Positions 25,334-34,271 of a stretch of DNA of 64,000 nt are shown in pieces. Where the stretch lies: the NCBI RefSeq assembly GCF_900117315.1, contig NZ_LT630337.1:118780-182779 (forward strand), written 5' to 3'. Made by a program: the position numbers and the translations under genes. Source of the stretch: Bacillus massilinigeriensis. GTDB taxonomy: Bacteria; Bacillota; Bacilli; Bacillales; Cytobacillaceae. Every line of letters begins with the position of its first letter. Positions within the stretch are counted from its first letter, which is position 1. The notes under the pieces are model-generated. The model was not told the DNA's origin, ran no database searches, and saw nothing but the letters and a program-made list of their open reading frames with translations.

Positions 25334-26617
25334 TTGAGAGTTAGAATCATAGAACCAACCATTGTGAAAGACACAAAGAAAAGAGTATGTGCTTATGCCA
25401 GGGTTTCAACTGACCATGAAAAGCAAGGTGAGTCTTTAGAAAACCAAATTGGTTATTATGAACGATTGATTGGGTCAAACCCAGAATTTGAATTTGCGGG
25501 TGTGTTTGCAGATAGAGGAATTAGTGGAACCACAGACAACCGACCTGAATTTAAAAGAATGCTAGAACTAGCCAAGGAAGGCGCTATTGATGTGATTATC
25601 ACAAAGTCCATTTCAAGATTTGCACGAAATACAACAGTTGTGCTCAAAAGGGTTAGAGAACTCAAGGAACTAGGCGTTGAAGTGCGATTTGAGAAAGAGA
25701 ATATCAACACATTATCAGGGGATGGGGAGTTAATGCTTACCGTCCTCTCATCCTTGGCACAAGAAGAAAGCAAAAATATTAGTGAAAATATTAAATGGAG
25801 GATAAGGAAGAAATTTGAACGAGGGGAGTTGATCATAAACACCAATCGTTTTTTAGGCTACGACAAGAATGAAAATGGCGACTTAGTTATCAATGAGGAG
25901 GAAGGAGAAATTGTTAAAAGGATATTTGAACATTACTTGAAGGGCAAAGGGGTGTTCACGATTGCAAAGGAATTAAACGCAGAGGGGATACCAACCGTTG
26001 CAGGGGGCAATTGGCAGGAGAGCACCATTTTGAACATGCTGAAGAATGAAAAATATAAAGGCGATATTATTCTTCAAAAGTATTACACCCCGGATCATCT
26101 TAAAAAAGGCACTATCCGAAACAACGGTAAATTAGACAGTTATTATATTGAAGGCAACCATCCAGCTATTATTTCAAAAGAGGAATGGGATGCAGTTCAA
26201 AAAGAAATGAAATTAAGGGCTGAGGCAAGAGGAAACGTTGGCGATCAAAGCAAATATCAAAAGCGATACCCTTTGACAGGAATGCTCTATTGCGGGAAGT
26301 GCGGATCCAGCTTAAAGAGAAGGACGTGGAACAGTAAACTTCCATGCAGAAAAATTGTATGGCAATGCAGCAACTATATAAAAAATGGAAAAAATACCTG
26401 CCCAGGAACGAAGATTGATGATGAGGTTGCTGGAAGGCTCGACATAAAAGAAGAAACTGTTGTTCAGGAGGTTATAAAGAATGGCAAGAAACATTACCAT
26501 TATTCCAGCAAGTGCAAACATGAAGGTAAATCCAGAACAGTTCGAACCCCAGAAAAAGAGAATGGCAGCGTATTGCCGGGTATCGACCGACCAATTAGAA
26601 CAGTTATCAAGTTATGA
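25334..26617 (+). CDS. Large serine recombinase (first of two)
   Basis: TTG 25334, 8 nt after AAAGGAGG, gives 427 residues. The resolvase domain has the nucleophile in CAYARVSTDHEKQG (Ser25) and SISRFARNT further on. The recombinase domain and a zinc ribbon (LYCGKCGSSL, WQCSNYIKNGKNTC) follow. The C-terminal coiled coil expected in long forms is missing, and the last 45 residues (YHYSSKCKHEGKSRTVRTPE...) run in another frame through the start of the second recombinase. It may need the second protein as partner. Leader is copy C of the GAGTGAT element. Confidence 0.88.
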   Translation: MRVRIIEPTIVKDTKKRVCAYARVSTDHEKQGESLENQIGYYERLIGSNPEFEFAGVFADRGISGTTDNRPEFKRMLELAKEGAIDVIITKSISRFARNTTVVLKRVRELKELGVEVRFEKENINTLSGDGELMLTVLSSLAQEESKNISENIKWRIRKKFERGELIINTNRFLGYDKNENGDLVINEEEGEIVKRIFEHYLKGKGVFTIAKELNAEGIPTVAGGNWQESTILNMLKNEKYKGDIILQKYYTPDHLKKGTIRNNGKLDSYYIEGNHPAIISKEEWDAVQKEMKLRAEARGNVGDQSKYQKRYPLTGMLYCGKCGSSLKRRTWNSKLPCRKIVWQCSNYIKNGKNTCPGTKIDDEVAGRLDIKEETVVQEVIKNGKKHYHYSSKCKHEGKSRTVRTPEKENGSVLPGIDRPIRTVIKL

Positions 26618-27896
26618 GGCTCAGGTTGAATACTATACAACTTACATTACCACCCACCCTGATTATGAACTAGCAGGAATTTACGCAGATGAAGGGATAT
26701 CAGGAACCAATACAAAAAAGCGTGAACAGTTTAATAAAATGATTGAGGATTGTAAGAATGGAAAAATAGACATGATCATTACCAAATCCATATCACGCTT
26801 TGCAAGAAATACTTTAGACTGCTTGAATTTCGTGAGGCAGCTAAAGGATTTAGGAATAGGCGTTATTTTTGAGAAAGAGAACATAAATACACTCGATGCA
26901 AAGGGGGAAGTTCTTCTAAGTATTCTTTCAAGCCTAGCGCAGGATGAGAGTCGATCTATTTCTGAAAACTCTACTTGGGGAATTAGACGAAGGTTTGAAC
27001 AGGGAAAGGTCGCACTCAACCATACAAAATTCATGGGTTACGATAAAGGTGAAGATGGCAACCTGATCATTAACGAGTCACAAGCCAAAATTGTTAGACG
27101 AATATTTAAAGATTATCTAGATGGGAAGGGCCCAAACAGAATCGCCAGGGAGCTTGAAGAAGATAGGGTTCCAAACTGGAACGGTAAGGCCAAATGGTAT
27201 GAGGGCAGTATCAGAAAGATGTTAAGTAATGAAAAATATAAAGGCGATGCCCTTCTTCAAAAGACCTACACCGTTGATTATTTAACAAAGAAAAGGGTGG
27301 AAAACACCGGCCAAGTTCCACGATATTATGTGGAAGACAACCACCCCGCAATCATAGACAAGGATATGTGGGAAGCAGTGCAGCTTGAAATGGAGAGAAA
27401 AAAGGTATTTGCGGAAAACCATGGATTTAAAAGAATAGACTATGGAACCAGCGATAACCCATTTGCAGGAAAAGTGATATGCGGAGATTGCAGCAGCGCA
27501 TTTGGCAGAAAGGTGTGGAACTCCAATGATGATCGATTTAGAAGGAAAGTATGGAGATGTAACAAGAAGTATGCGGAGAAAGGGAAAAAGGGCTGCAACA
27601 ACACGCACATTGAAGACAAAGTACTCTACCAAATTTTCATTAATGTTTTTAATGCTATCTTAGAAAACAGTGAGTATTTTATACAAAAGTGGGGGGAAAA
27701 GGAAAAAGGCGAGAACCAACTCGAAAAATATAAAGCCAAGCAGTTTATTGAAATCATAACAAAGGCCAAACCACTTGAAAATTTTGATATGAATTTATTC
27801 TTTAAACTAGTGGAGAAGATGACGGTCTACAAAGAAGAAAAGGTGATTGTGACTTTGCTGGATAGCACAGAAGTTGAGTGCCAAATTGATAAATAA
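26481..27896 (+). CDS. Large serine recombinase (second of two)
   Basis: A 471-residue protein starting at ATG 26481 inside the end of the first recombinase gene (137-nt overlap). Ser35 lies in RMAAYCRVSTDQLEQLSSYE, and SISRFARNTLDCLN follows. Recombinase and zinc-ribbon domains are complete (VICGDCSSAFGRKVW, WRCNKKYAEKGKKGC). Tandem, overlapping serine recombinases at a prophage edge are the usual integration/excision module of several Firmicute elements. This is the last gene of the prophage block. Confidence 0.9.
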   Translation: MARNITIIPASANMKVNPEQFEPQKKRMAAYCRVSTDQLEQLSSYEAQVEYYTTYITTHPDYELAGIYADEGISGTNTKKREQFNKMIEDCKNGKIDMIITKSISRFARNTLDCLNFVRQLKDLGIGVIFEKENINTLDAKGEVLLSILSSLAQDESRSISENSTWGIRRRFEQGKVALNHTKFMGYDKGEDGNLIINESQAKIVRRIFKDYLDGKGPNRIARELEEDRVPNWNGKAKWYEGSIRKMLSNEKYKGDALLQKTYTVDYLTKKRVENTGQVPRYYVEDNHPAIIDKDMWEAVQLEMERKKVFAENHGFKRIDYGTSDNPFAGKVICGDCSSAFGRKVWNSNDDRFRRKVWRCNKKYAEKGKKGCNNTHIEDKVLYQIFINVFNAILENSEYFIQKWGEKEKGENQLEKYKAKQFIEIITKAKPLENFDMNLFFKLVEKMTVYKEEKVIVTLLDSTEVECQIDK

Positions 27897-27902
27897 GAAA
27901 AG

Positions 27903-27924
27903 GGCTTGGAAATGACTCCAAGCC
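27903..27924 (+). terminator. Hairpin after the recombinase pair
   Basis: GGCTTGGA pairs perfectly with TCCAAGCC over AATGAC, 7 nt after the recombinase stop. No clear T run follows, so termination is uncertain; it may also mark the element edge. Confidence 0.4.
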
Positions 27925-28119
27925 TCAATTGCTTCCTCCACTAACGCCTTCGTTAGTTACTTATAAAAGATTATATAAAAGAGCAAAAGTGATCCCAATT
28001 GGGAAGGACTGTTCCTATTTAAAGCCAATTTTCTTTAAGAGACAGAAGATTTACAACGTTAATTATTAATTAAAATCTAAAATAGTTTAAGTATAAATTC
28101 TACCAATTTTTAATTATTG

Positions 28120-28720
28120 CTAACCAGACTTTTCTTTACTTACTCCTTTAATCATTAAGACAATGATTAATTTATTTATGAATCCAAACATGATGAAACC
28201 AAAAAATGATTTTGTGTGTGACCACTTTTCAAATGCCAATAAATTAAAATGGATAAAAGCAGGTTCAATCAAATATGATAGTACGGCTGCCCATATTATT
28301 ATTGCAATAATAAAAGATTTCCAATTTTTATTAAATTGATAAATTAACATTATTGTTACAGGTATTACAACCAAATCCGCGGGAAATAAGGGTGGAATCA
28401 TAGAAAATAACTTATCGGGATATCCCCACCATAAAAGATCAACGCCTAAAAACATCTAATATTATTGAAAAGCACGCAGAAATAAGACCAAAAGATAAGA
28501 TCTCAAAATATCTATTTTTATCAACAACTCTCCACCAAATAAAATAAGGAAGGAGAGTAGCAGTTAGTAGGAACCACCAGGAAGGTGAAAATAAATCTTC
28601 GTGTCTCCAGTGGTCAATTGATAGCTCGCTTAAAATTCTTCGTGCATCTTGTATATCATTAAAAGTTGGTATTTGCATTAAGAATAAACCCACTAGATAT
28701 GGAAACCTCCTAGTTTTCAC
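28120..28720 (-). pseudogene. CBO0543-family membrane protein, frameshifted
   Basis: Two overlapping minus-strand frames (28720 to 28439 and 28455 to 28120) join into one CBO0543-type multi-pass membrane protein. The first ends ...CFSIILDV and the second begins VDLLWWGYPDKL. Removing one base from the run of five A at 28448-28452 (plus strand) would fuse them as ILDVLGVDLLWWGYP. Function of the family is unknown. A real single-base frameshift or a homopolymer sequencing error are both possible. Confidence 0.75.
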
Positions 28721-29060
28721 TCCAAACTTTTTATTATAATCTCCAGTTCATGGTAAAAAAATGTACTGAATTACACTTGATACACGAATCCTAATAAACC
28801 TGTTGGTGTGTTTAATAGAGCGAACCTGCTTCAAGACTTCCCAAAGGTATAAAATAAGCTGAAAACAACAAGTGAATAAAAAACTGCATACTTTCGGCTA
28901 CTTTTATTCTTAATTAAGGAAGATAAGCCCCCGATAGTTGCTTAAGTACATTCATTCACAATCTTAGTTAATTTTACCGATTTAAGATTCACTATTATAG
29001 AAATGCTACCCGTTATTGTATAGAAAAAGTTCTCTATGTGACAGCTATGACCTTCTCCAA
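28721..29060. repeat. Intergenic region with repeat copy 1
   Basis: No gene is visible. Positions 28857-28901 carry a diverged copy of the inverted-repeat family (AGCTGAAAAC ... CTTTCGGCTA), and 28921-28965 carry the associated tail (gataagcccccgatagtt, then ttaagtacattcattcacaa). Confidence 0.5.
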
Positions 29061-30062
29061 TTAAATTGTTCGTAAAAGTTGTAATATGTCTGTGCCAATT
29101 TGATCAGGGTTAATAGTAAATAATCGTGATCGATAATTCGATAAGATAACTACCCCTAAATGTCGTTTTTTTTCAAAGCCTATAAAACTAGAAAACCCTT
29201 GAGTAGAACCATTATGCCAAATCGTTTCATCCTCAAGAATCCATCCTAAACCAACACTCGTGTTTTTAGCTATTTCCACTGAAGGTTGATGTGTTAATTG
29301 ATAAGCCTTAGTTTCAGAATTCATATGTGCTTTTAAAAAAAGCAACATATCGTTTACAGTAGAACGAACGGCGCCGGCTCCCATAAATTCATTCATTATT
29401 AGTGGTGGTTGTTCTTTTCCTTTGACATCATATCCTTTTAACAAACGATTTTGTTTTTTTAAAGGAACCGTTATAAAGGTATCTTCCATTCCTAAGCGTT
29501 CCGACACTCTTTTTTTAATGGCTTGTTCATAATCTGTGTTTAGTCGCGTTGCTAAAATATTCCCCAATGTCCCCATACCTGCATTTGAGTAACGATATTT
29601 TAACTTTGGTTCTTTCGGATGTTTATCAAAATATTGAATAACTTCATTTAATGAAAATAAACAATAAGGGTCACGAGGCGTTTTTGAACTAAAAAGATTG
29701 GCGGTGGATTTCCTTAGACCTAATGCAGGAAGACCAGAGGTATGATTCGCCAAATGCTTTAGTGTTACGGGATGTTTATCGGACAATTTGGGAATATATT
29801 GACCGATTGAATCATCCTCGGATAGTATTCCATCCTGAATCATTTCCCCCAGTAATGTAGTCGTAAATACTTTTGAAATAGAACCTATTTCATAAATAAA
29901 TGGTTTGTTTTCTTCTTCCAGACTTACGTCAGAACCAGCATAAAGAAAAGTGGCTGTTTCATCCTTATTCAAAACTCCAATCGATAATACTAAATGATTT
30001 CGATTTTTAACGTATGAATGGACGATTTTCAATATCTCTTTTTGTAACTTATCTTTACCCAA
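29061..30062 (-). CDS. Beta-lactamase-fold serine hydrolase
   Basis: TTG 30062, behind AAAGGAGAGG, gives 333 residues; an ATG at 30131 would overlap the MarR gene and lacks a ribosome site. The class C/penicillin-binding fold is shown by S-x-x-K in EIGSISKVFT (Ser61, Lys64), Y-x-N in YRYSNAGMGT and a WHNGSTQG motif in place of KTG. No signal peptide or membrane anchor is visible, so it is probably cytoplasmic. Such proteins are often esterases or D-peptidases rather than true beta-lactamases. It follows the MarR gene by 46 nt, probably as one operon. Confidence 0.85.
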   Translation of the reverse strand: MGKDKLQKEILKIVHSYVKNRNHLVLSIGVLNKDETATFLYAGSDVSLEEENKPFIYEIGSISKVFTTTLLGEMIQDGILSEDDSIGQYIPKLSDKHPVTLKHLANHTSGLPALGLRKSTANLFSSKTPRDPYCLFSLNEVIQYFDKHPKEPKLKYRYSNAGMGTLGNILATRLNTDYEQAIKKRVSERLGMEDTFITVPLKKQNRLLKGYDVKGKEQPPLIMNEFMGAGAVRSTVNDMLLFLKAHMNSETKAYQLTHQPSVEIAKNTSVGLGWILEDETIWHNGSTQGFSSFIGFEKKRHLGVVILSNYRSRLFTINPDQIGTDILQLLRTI

Positions 30063-30108
30063 ATCTACCTCTCCTTTGATGAATCTAAAATTGTTTTTAC
30101 AAAATAAT

Positions 30109-30561
30109 TTACTTTTGATCGTTCTGTTCATCCGAAACTATTTGTTTTAGTTTTAAGAAAGTCTCTTTTAATTTAATCAGTTCTTCCATTTCTAGCTTCG
30201 AATAATATTTCTGAATGATTTTAAGTTCAATCTCTTCTTGCTTTCGAAAATAGGAGTGTCCACGGTCATCCAATTCAACAAGTATCTCTCTTCGGTCTTT
30301 TTGATTAATGGTTCTTTTAATGTAACCATCATGCTCTAATCTGCTGACCAATTGGCTCACAGCGCTTGCGGAAGTACCCATTAGTTTAGATAACTCATAT
30401 GTTTGAAGAGTGCCTTTTCTACGTAATAAATCCAAAAATCTGGCTTGTTTAGTTGTAAGCTTATCATCTAAGAGCGAGTCAAATTCTTCAGTTAACATAA
30501 GATTTGTTTCATATTCAAGTTGATTAATTTCTTTTACAATTTGTATGAGTTCTTGATTCAT
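30109..30561 (-). CDS. MarR-family transcriptional regulator
   Basis: A 150-residue winged-helix protein: LTTKQARFLDLLRRKGTLQT, the recognition helix LMGTSASAVSQLVSRLEHDG and the wing YIKRTINQKDRREILVELDD. It is upstream of, and probably controls, the hydrolase gene. A perfect 16-bp palindrome just upstream (30582-30597) is a candidate autoregulatory operator. Confidence 0.88.
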   Translation of the reverse strand: MNQELIQIVKEINQLEYETNLMLTEEFDSLLDDKLTTKQARFLDLLRRKGTLQTYELSKLMGTSASAVSQLVSRLEHDGYIKRTINQKDRREILVELDDRGHSYFRKQEEIELKIIQKYYSKLEMEELIKLKETFLKLKQIVSDEQNDQK

Positions 30562-30581
30562 TTATTTCACCCGCCTTAATA

Positions 30582-30597
30582 GTTAATATATATTAAC
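30582..30597. promoter_or_regulatory. Palindromic operator for the MarR gene
   Basis: GTTAATATATATTAAC is a perfect palindrome 21 nt upstream of the MarR start. A second half site, TTAACTAT, follows about 15 nt away and mirrors the ATAGTTAA at its edge. MarR dimers bind such AT-rich inverted repeats over promoters. Inference from form and position. Confidence 0.7.
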
Positions 30598-30975
30598 AAT
30601 AAATATACATTAACTATTTTGCAATGTATTTTTTCATATTTGTAAATTTAATTGGTTTACCATTATTATCATTCTTTAAATTACTAAATAAATTGTAATT
30701 TAATAAAATTGAAGAGATTTTTCATTTGTAAAAGAGTTGGTAGTCATCGTGTCAAGGGGTTTCTTAATAACATATAAACTAAAATCCTTCTTGAACTAAA
30801 CTGCTCCTTTAGTTGCAAAAAAAGAGACCGCCATTGACGATCCCATGTGATAATAAAGCCTTACGTTAGTTAAACAAGGTTTTACCCTTCTATGATTAAC
30901 ATTATACTGATGCAATAAAAAAGAATCACCATTATAAAATGATGACTCTTAGTTAATCTTTTCAGGGAACTTATT
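30598..30975. other. Intergenic, no gene
   Basis: AT-rich. It holds the short motif gaactaaactgctcctttag at about 30794 that recurs in other gaps of this region. At 30917-30955 the stem AAAGAATCACCATTATAA / TTATAAAATGATGACTCTT is imperfect and may end the acetyltransferase message read from the right. Confidence 0.4.
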
Positions 30976-31479
30976 TCAGACAAATCTCCAAAAGTATAAT
31001 TCGTCTGTTTCTTTAAACATTTTCGCTCCTGATTTTTCTAATACTCTGTGCGATGGAATATTATCTTTATCTGTATCAGCAATAACGTACATAACATCGG
31101 ACTGATTTAACAACCAGTTTTTCATATTTATAATAGTTTCCGTCATATAGCCGTTTCCTTGATATTCAGGAAAAGTATAGTAACCGATTATTACTTCACC
31201 ATTTTCATTTGGAAGACCTTTTAACATTATTCCTCCAACATTACAGTTTTTATCTTTGGAAACAATCACCCAATTGGTATACCATATATAGTTTTCCTCA
31301 TCACCTAACAACTTTGAAAGTCTTATTTCCATAGCATGTATAAGTTCTGGACTTAGGAATCTATTTGATTCACTTAATGATAACCTTATTTCCATTTCTT
31401 TTGGATTATCAATTAGTAATTTCAAATTATCTGCACTCAGAGGAATTAGTCTTAATCTTCCTGTGTTTAATTCAATCAT
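30976..31479 (-). CDS. GNAT-family N-acetyltransferase
   Basis: A 167-residue RimJ/RimL-like acetyltransferase: ELNTGRLRLIPLSADNL at the N-terminus, an acetyl-CoA loop YYTFPEYQGNGYMTETI (Q-x-x-G-x-G/A form) and the IPSHRVLEKSGAKMF ending. The substrate is unknown; members acetylate protein N-termini, antibiotics or small amines. Stands alone between intergenic repeats. Confidence 0.82.
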   Translation of the reverse strand: MIELNTGRLRLIPLSADNLKLLIDNPKEMEIRLSLSESNRFLSPELIHAMEIRLSKLLGDEENYIWYTNWVIVSKDKNCNVGGIMLKGLPNENGEVIIGYYTFPEYQGNGYMTETIINMKNWLLNQSDVMYVIADTDKDNIPSHRVLEKSGAKMFKETDELYFWRFV

Positions 31480-31807
31480 TATTACACTCCTATCATAATT
31501 TGTAAGCCATTTAAAATAGACAAAAACAAATTTAAAAATAGGTATATGTTATTGGCAACTACTCCCATTAAATTTATCCTAAAATAAAGGAGGCATCAAA
31601 CTTTGCAATCCATTATGAAAGGTTAATTTAGTTTATCATTTTAGAATTCTTCTGTAAATTCTTTTAAATATGGCAAAATGACTTTTCTACTGACCGTTTT
31701 TCTTATTCAACTAAACTGCCCTTAGTTCAATAAAAAATAGCCACCGTAATGGCAGCCGAATCTTAAAGGAACGCACCGTTTGTTGAAGAAGGAAATATCA
31801 TTTAACT
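31480..31807. other. Intergenic, no gene
   Basis: AT-rich with the recurring piece caactaaactgcccttagtt at about 31708, followed by aaaaaatagcc. No full repeat copy, promoter or RNA gene stands out. Confidence 0.35.
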
Positions 31808-32086
31808 TTAATTTCCCATAAAAGTTTCGGCTTCATAACCATCTACTGGATAATCATCAATTGTAACTGAATTATAATAAAATTGTGGTACAGAACACCC
31901 AAGGCTAATATGTATTTCTCTCGGATTTACATCTTCATCCTCCCATAACTCGTCATGAAAAATATAACCTATCTTTTTAGTGTTTAAATCGATTACAATA
32001 GGGTCTCCATTAAGTCCGTAGCCAATAATAAACAAACCATTATCAATACAGCGTTTGTGTTCTTCGTATAAATTTTCTTCAGGCAT
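31808..32086 (-). pseudogene. SUKH (SMI1/KNR4)-like protein fragment
   Basis: Ninety-two residues that look like the C-terminal half of a SUKH-type immunity protein: GLFIIGYGLNGDPIVIDLNT, then IGYIFHDELWEDE and FYYNSVTIDDYPVDGYEAE. Full members are about 140-160 residues, so the N-terminal half appears lost. The ATG at 32086 may be fortuitous. The break lies close to the truncated recombinase at 32161, so one rearrangement may have damaged both. Confidence 0.55.
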
Positions 32087-32160
32087 TTCATTTACAATAT
32101 TAAAATAAACATGCTTAAACTTTAAGTTTTCTCTAAAAGAAAACTCTTTTAAAAAAGAAA

Positions 32161-32604
32161 TTCTCTACTGGTTGTCGAATTGGCGAAATCAGCTCCCTAG
32201 ACAAGAACTTTATCAATTGGTCCAATAGATCAGTGATTGTTAGAGGAAAAGGTGATAAGGAAAGAGAAGTATATTTTAATATTCGATGTGAAATTTGGCT
32301 AAAACGTTATTTGGATGATAGGCAAGATCGAGATTCGGCTATATTTGTTACAGAGCGTCTACCTCATCGAATGAGTATTGCTCAAATGAGGAATATCATA
32401 AAAAGAATTTCACAACGTGCCAGCATACACAAGGAAATTCACCCGCACCAGCTAAGACACAGTTATGCTACAAATTTATTAAACTACGGTGCTCCACTTG
32501 AAGTGATTCAAAGCTTACTTGGACATGAAAAAAGTGAAACGACACGAATATATGCTCAATTAAGTGGAAGATTACGAGAAGATTTTTATAGGAAGTATTT
32601 TTAA
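32161..32604 (+). pseudogene. Tyrosine recombinase C-terminal fragment
   Basis: An open frame from about 32161 encodes STGCRIGEISSLDKNFINWS onward to YAQLSGRLREDFYRKYF. It is nearly colinear with residues 135-279 of the intact recombinase at 36514-37353 and lacks the N-terminal core-binding domain. Catalytic Arg (CRIGE), HQLRHSYAT, GHEKSETT and Tyr are all kept. A TTG at 32233 could start a shorter product. It is in the opposite orientation to the intact gene. Confidence 0.85.
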
Positions 32605-32613
32605 AAAGTTTTA

Positions 32614-32660
32614 GGCCGAAAATTTGTTATTTTATGTATAAAAAATTGCATATTTTCGGC
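32614..32660. repeat. Intergenic inverted repeat, copy 2
   Basis: GGCCGAAAAT ... ATTTTCGGC with TTATGTATAAAAAATTGC inside; directly follows the recombinase fragment. Confidence 0.6.
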
Positions 32661-32717
32661 ACATTCTAATCTTATGTTTTAAAACGAATGCACTCGTTAG
32701 TTGAACAACATTTTCGT

Positions 32718-33191
32718 TTATGTTTTCTTTATAATAACTTTTCCTTCTTTATTTTCTTCATGGTTCCATATGACTTGTATTTCAAATGTCCCATTTTCAA
32801 AGAATAAAGGGAATCTTTTTCGAATAGATTCCTGCATCGGAAGGTTATATGCATCCTTTATATTTACCCAAACAGCTCTTCCTTCAGGTGCATCTTCAAG
32901 CAGTTCTCCTTTGAAATCTTTTGTTATGTAATTAAAAATCATGTATCTATCCAGAGCAACTGGATTTACATATTCGTAAAGACCTTTATAAATGAGGTTG
33001 CTTACTTCTAATCCAGTTTCTTCTTTTACTTCTCTAATTGCACTTTCTACTATACTTTCAGGAAATTCAACTTTGCCGCCTGGTGGTATAAATCCTTTGA
33101 AATTATCGTGTTGTCTATCAAGAAGTAAAACCTTGTCTTCATTTTGAATCATGCAAACAGTCCACATTTTATAATTTACAGAATTATTCAT
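32718..33191 (-). CDS. Nudix hydrolase
   Basis: ATG 33191 behind GGAGGAAGC gives 157 residues. The Nudix box reads GGKVEFPESIVESAIREVKE followed by ETGLEV, matching G-x5-E-x7-REUxEExGU in full. The W-x-F/FIPPGG pattern and LLDRQHDNFKG suggest the MutT/8-oxo-dGTP-like branch, but substrate cannot be assigned. Monocistronic. Confidence 0.88.
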   Translation of the reverse strand: MNNSVNYKMWTVCMIQNEDKVLLLDRQHDNFKGFIPPGGKVEFPESIVESAIREVKEETGLEVSNLIYKGLYEYVNPVALDRYMIFNYITKDFKGELLEDAPEGRAVWVNIKDAYNLPMQESIRKRFPLFFENGTFEIQVIWNHEENKEGKVIIKKT

Positions 33192-33534
33192 TGCTTCCTC
33201 CATATTTTATAAGTTATTCTTATCTTTTTTCACTAAACTGCTTCTTTTCTCCCTGAAGGAATGAAAATAAGCCATAAAATAAACAAGTTATGTATAAAAA
33301 CTTGCATATTTTTGGCTTATTGAGGGAAGGATAGCCCTCTATAGTTTAAGTATATTTGTTCACAAACTTAGTTTTATTACGTGAATGCTGCCCCGTTTGC
33401 TCAATAAGGAATTCAACCAAAAAAGGGCGTAAATCCTTCCTGAATCATCGCACCCGATAATTGAGAAAGTGTTCATAATTTGTGGTAGATTCAACTGGCG
33501 GTATTTGTTCATCCAGGGTTTGATATTGGAAATT
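33192..33534. repeat. Intergenic region with repeat copy 3
   Basis: Positions 33270-33320 hold a clear copy (AGCCATAAAATAAACAAG, TTATGTATAAAAACTTGC, ATTTTTGGCTTA). It is preceded by ccctgaaggaatgaaaata and followed by agggaaggatagccctctat and ttcacaaacttag, the same flanks as in copies 1 and 4. No gene is supported. Confidence 0.65.
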
Positions 33535-33948
33535 CTATTCCTTTGCCTTATTAAGCGCTGCAATAGCCTCTATTTCTACTAATTGATTGGAATAACCCAA
33601 TACTGTCACGCCAGATAAAGTACTTGGAACATCGTGATCTCCGAACTCTTCTCTGACTGCACTCCAGGTTGTCACTAAATCTCCTTGATCGCTCGTAGCT
33701 GCGAGCACTCTTGTATAGACGACATCATTTAGTGTAGCTCCAATTTCCAATAAGGCTGCCTTTAAGTTTTCAACACATAGTTTAGCTTGCAATTCAAAAT
33801 CATTATTCGAAGGCACTTTTCCGTCTGAATCCAGCGGACATGCCCCTGCCATGAAAAATATATCCATTCCTGCAGGTACATGTGAAGCGTAAGCATAGTC
33901 GACAGAAGGTAATTTTTTTGAATGTATAAGGGATATTTTAGAATTCAT
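33535..33948 (-). CDS. RidA-family protein
   Basis: A 137-residue YjgF/YER057c/UK114 fold protein: DIFFMAGACPLDSDGKV, CVENLKAALLEIGATLNDVV, TLSGVTVLGYSNQLVEIEAI. RidA proteins hydrolyse reactive enamine/imine intermediates. The Arg that contacts substrate in true RidA (in the TRV/VPARS region) is replaced around VPSTLSGV, so this could be a subfamily with another role. RBS precedes the ATG at 33948. Confidence 0.82.
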   Translation of the reverse strand: MNSKISLIHSKKLPSVDYAYASHVPAGMDIFFMAGACPLDSDGKVPSNNDFELQAKLCVENLKAALLEIGATLNDVVYTRVLAATSDQGDLVTTWSAVREEFGDHDVPSTLSGVTVLGYSNQLVEIEAIAALNKAKE

Positions 33949-33992
33949 TGGAGTACCTCTTTTCCTTTTTGATATACATTAAAGTTTAAGTT

Positions 33993-34268
33993 TCATACCC
34001 TCATGAGTGGCAGTAAACCCCAACTGTAGAAACGGATCACATCATCTTCGGGACCGTGATGGTACAGCTCGGATAGCCATAGGAGGTCGTTCGTAATCCT
34101 GGATAAGCTGGCCGGTCTTTTCCATATCATAAAAACTAAGCGAAAGCTTTTGCATGTGCTCAAACAGCTCGGCACGGAGGTTACTTTCCATTCTGGCACC
34201 CAATTCATGGCCCTTGTAGTCTACGAAATAGTTGCCGATATTTTATATGTTTGTACGGTTTTGTTCAT
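33993..34268 (-). pseudogene. ABC transporter membrane-domain remnant
   Basis: Reading the minus strand with a frame change recovers VDYKGHELGARMESNLRAEL, then FEHMQKLSLSFYDMEKTGQL, then after a shift SRITNDLLWLSELYHHGPED. That is the intracellular-loop region of an MsbA/LmrA-type half transporter. Stops and shifts flank it and there is no nucleotide-binding domain. A relic of a once larger gene. Confidence 0.7.
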
Positions 34269-34271
34269 GAT

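Larger units (their letters stand above)
1..27896 (+). mobile_element. Siphovirus prophage, HK97-type, left end outside window
   Basis: All genes from position 1 to 27896 lie on the plus strand in the order expected of a temperate siphovirus: replication, late regulator, HNH, terminases, portal, protease, capsid, connectors, tail, tape measure, lysis. Two serine recombinases follow the lysis gene and probably form the integration module at the right edge. Spacing is tight with many 4-nt overlaps. The primase is interrupted by a stop and I do not see a distal tail protein gene, so the prophage may be defective. No repressor or early region is visible, and attL must lie upstream, so the exact attR cannot be fixed from this window. 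Confidence 0.9.

Noticed and set aside
25256-28119. attR of the prophage
   Set aside because: The left end lies outside the window, so no pair of direct repeats can be tested; hairpin 27903 alone is not evidence.
33993-34208. A 71-residue minus-strand gene
   Set aside because: The frame is partly the wrong phase of an ABC transporter relic; it explains only part of the coding signal and has no ribosome site.
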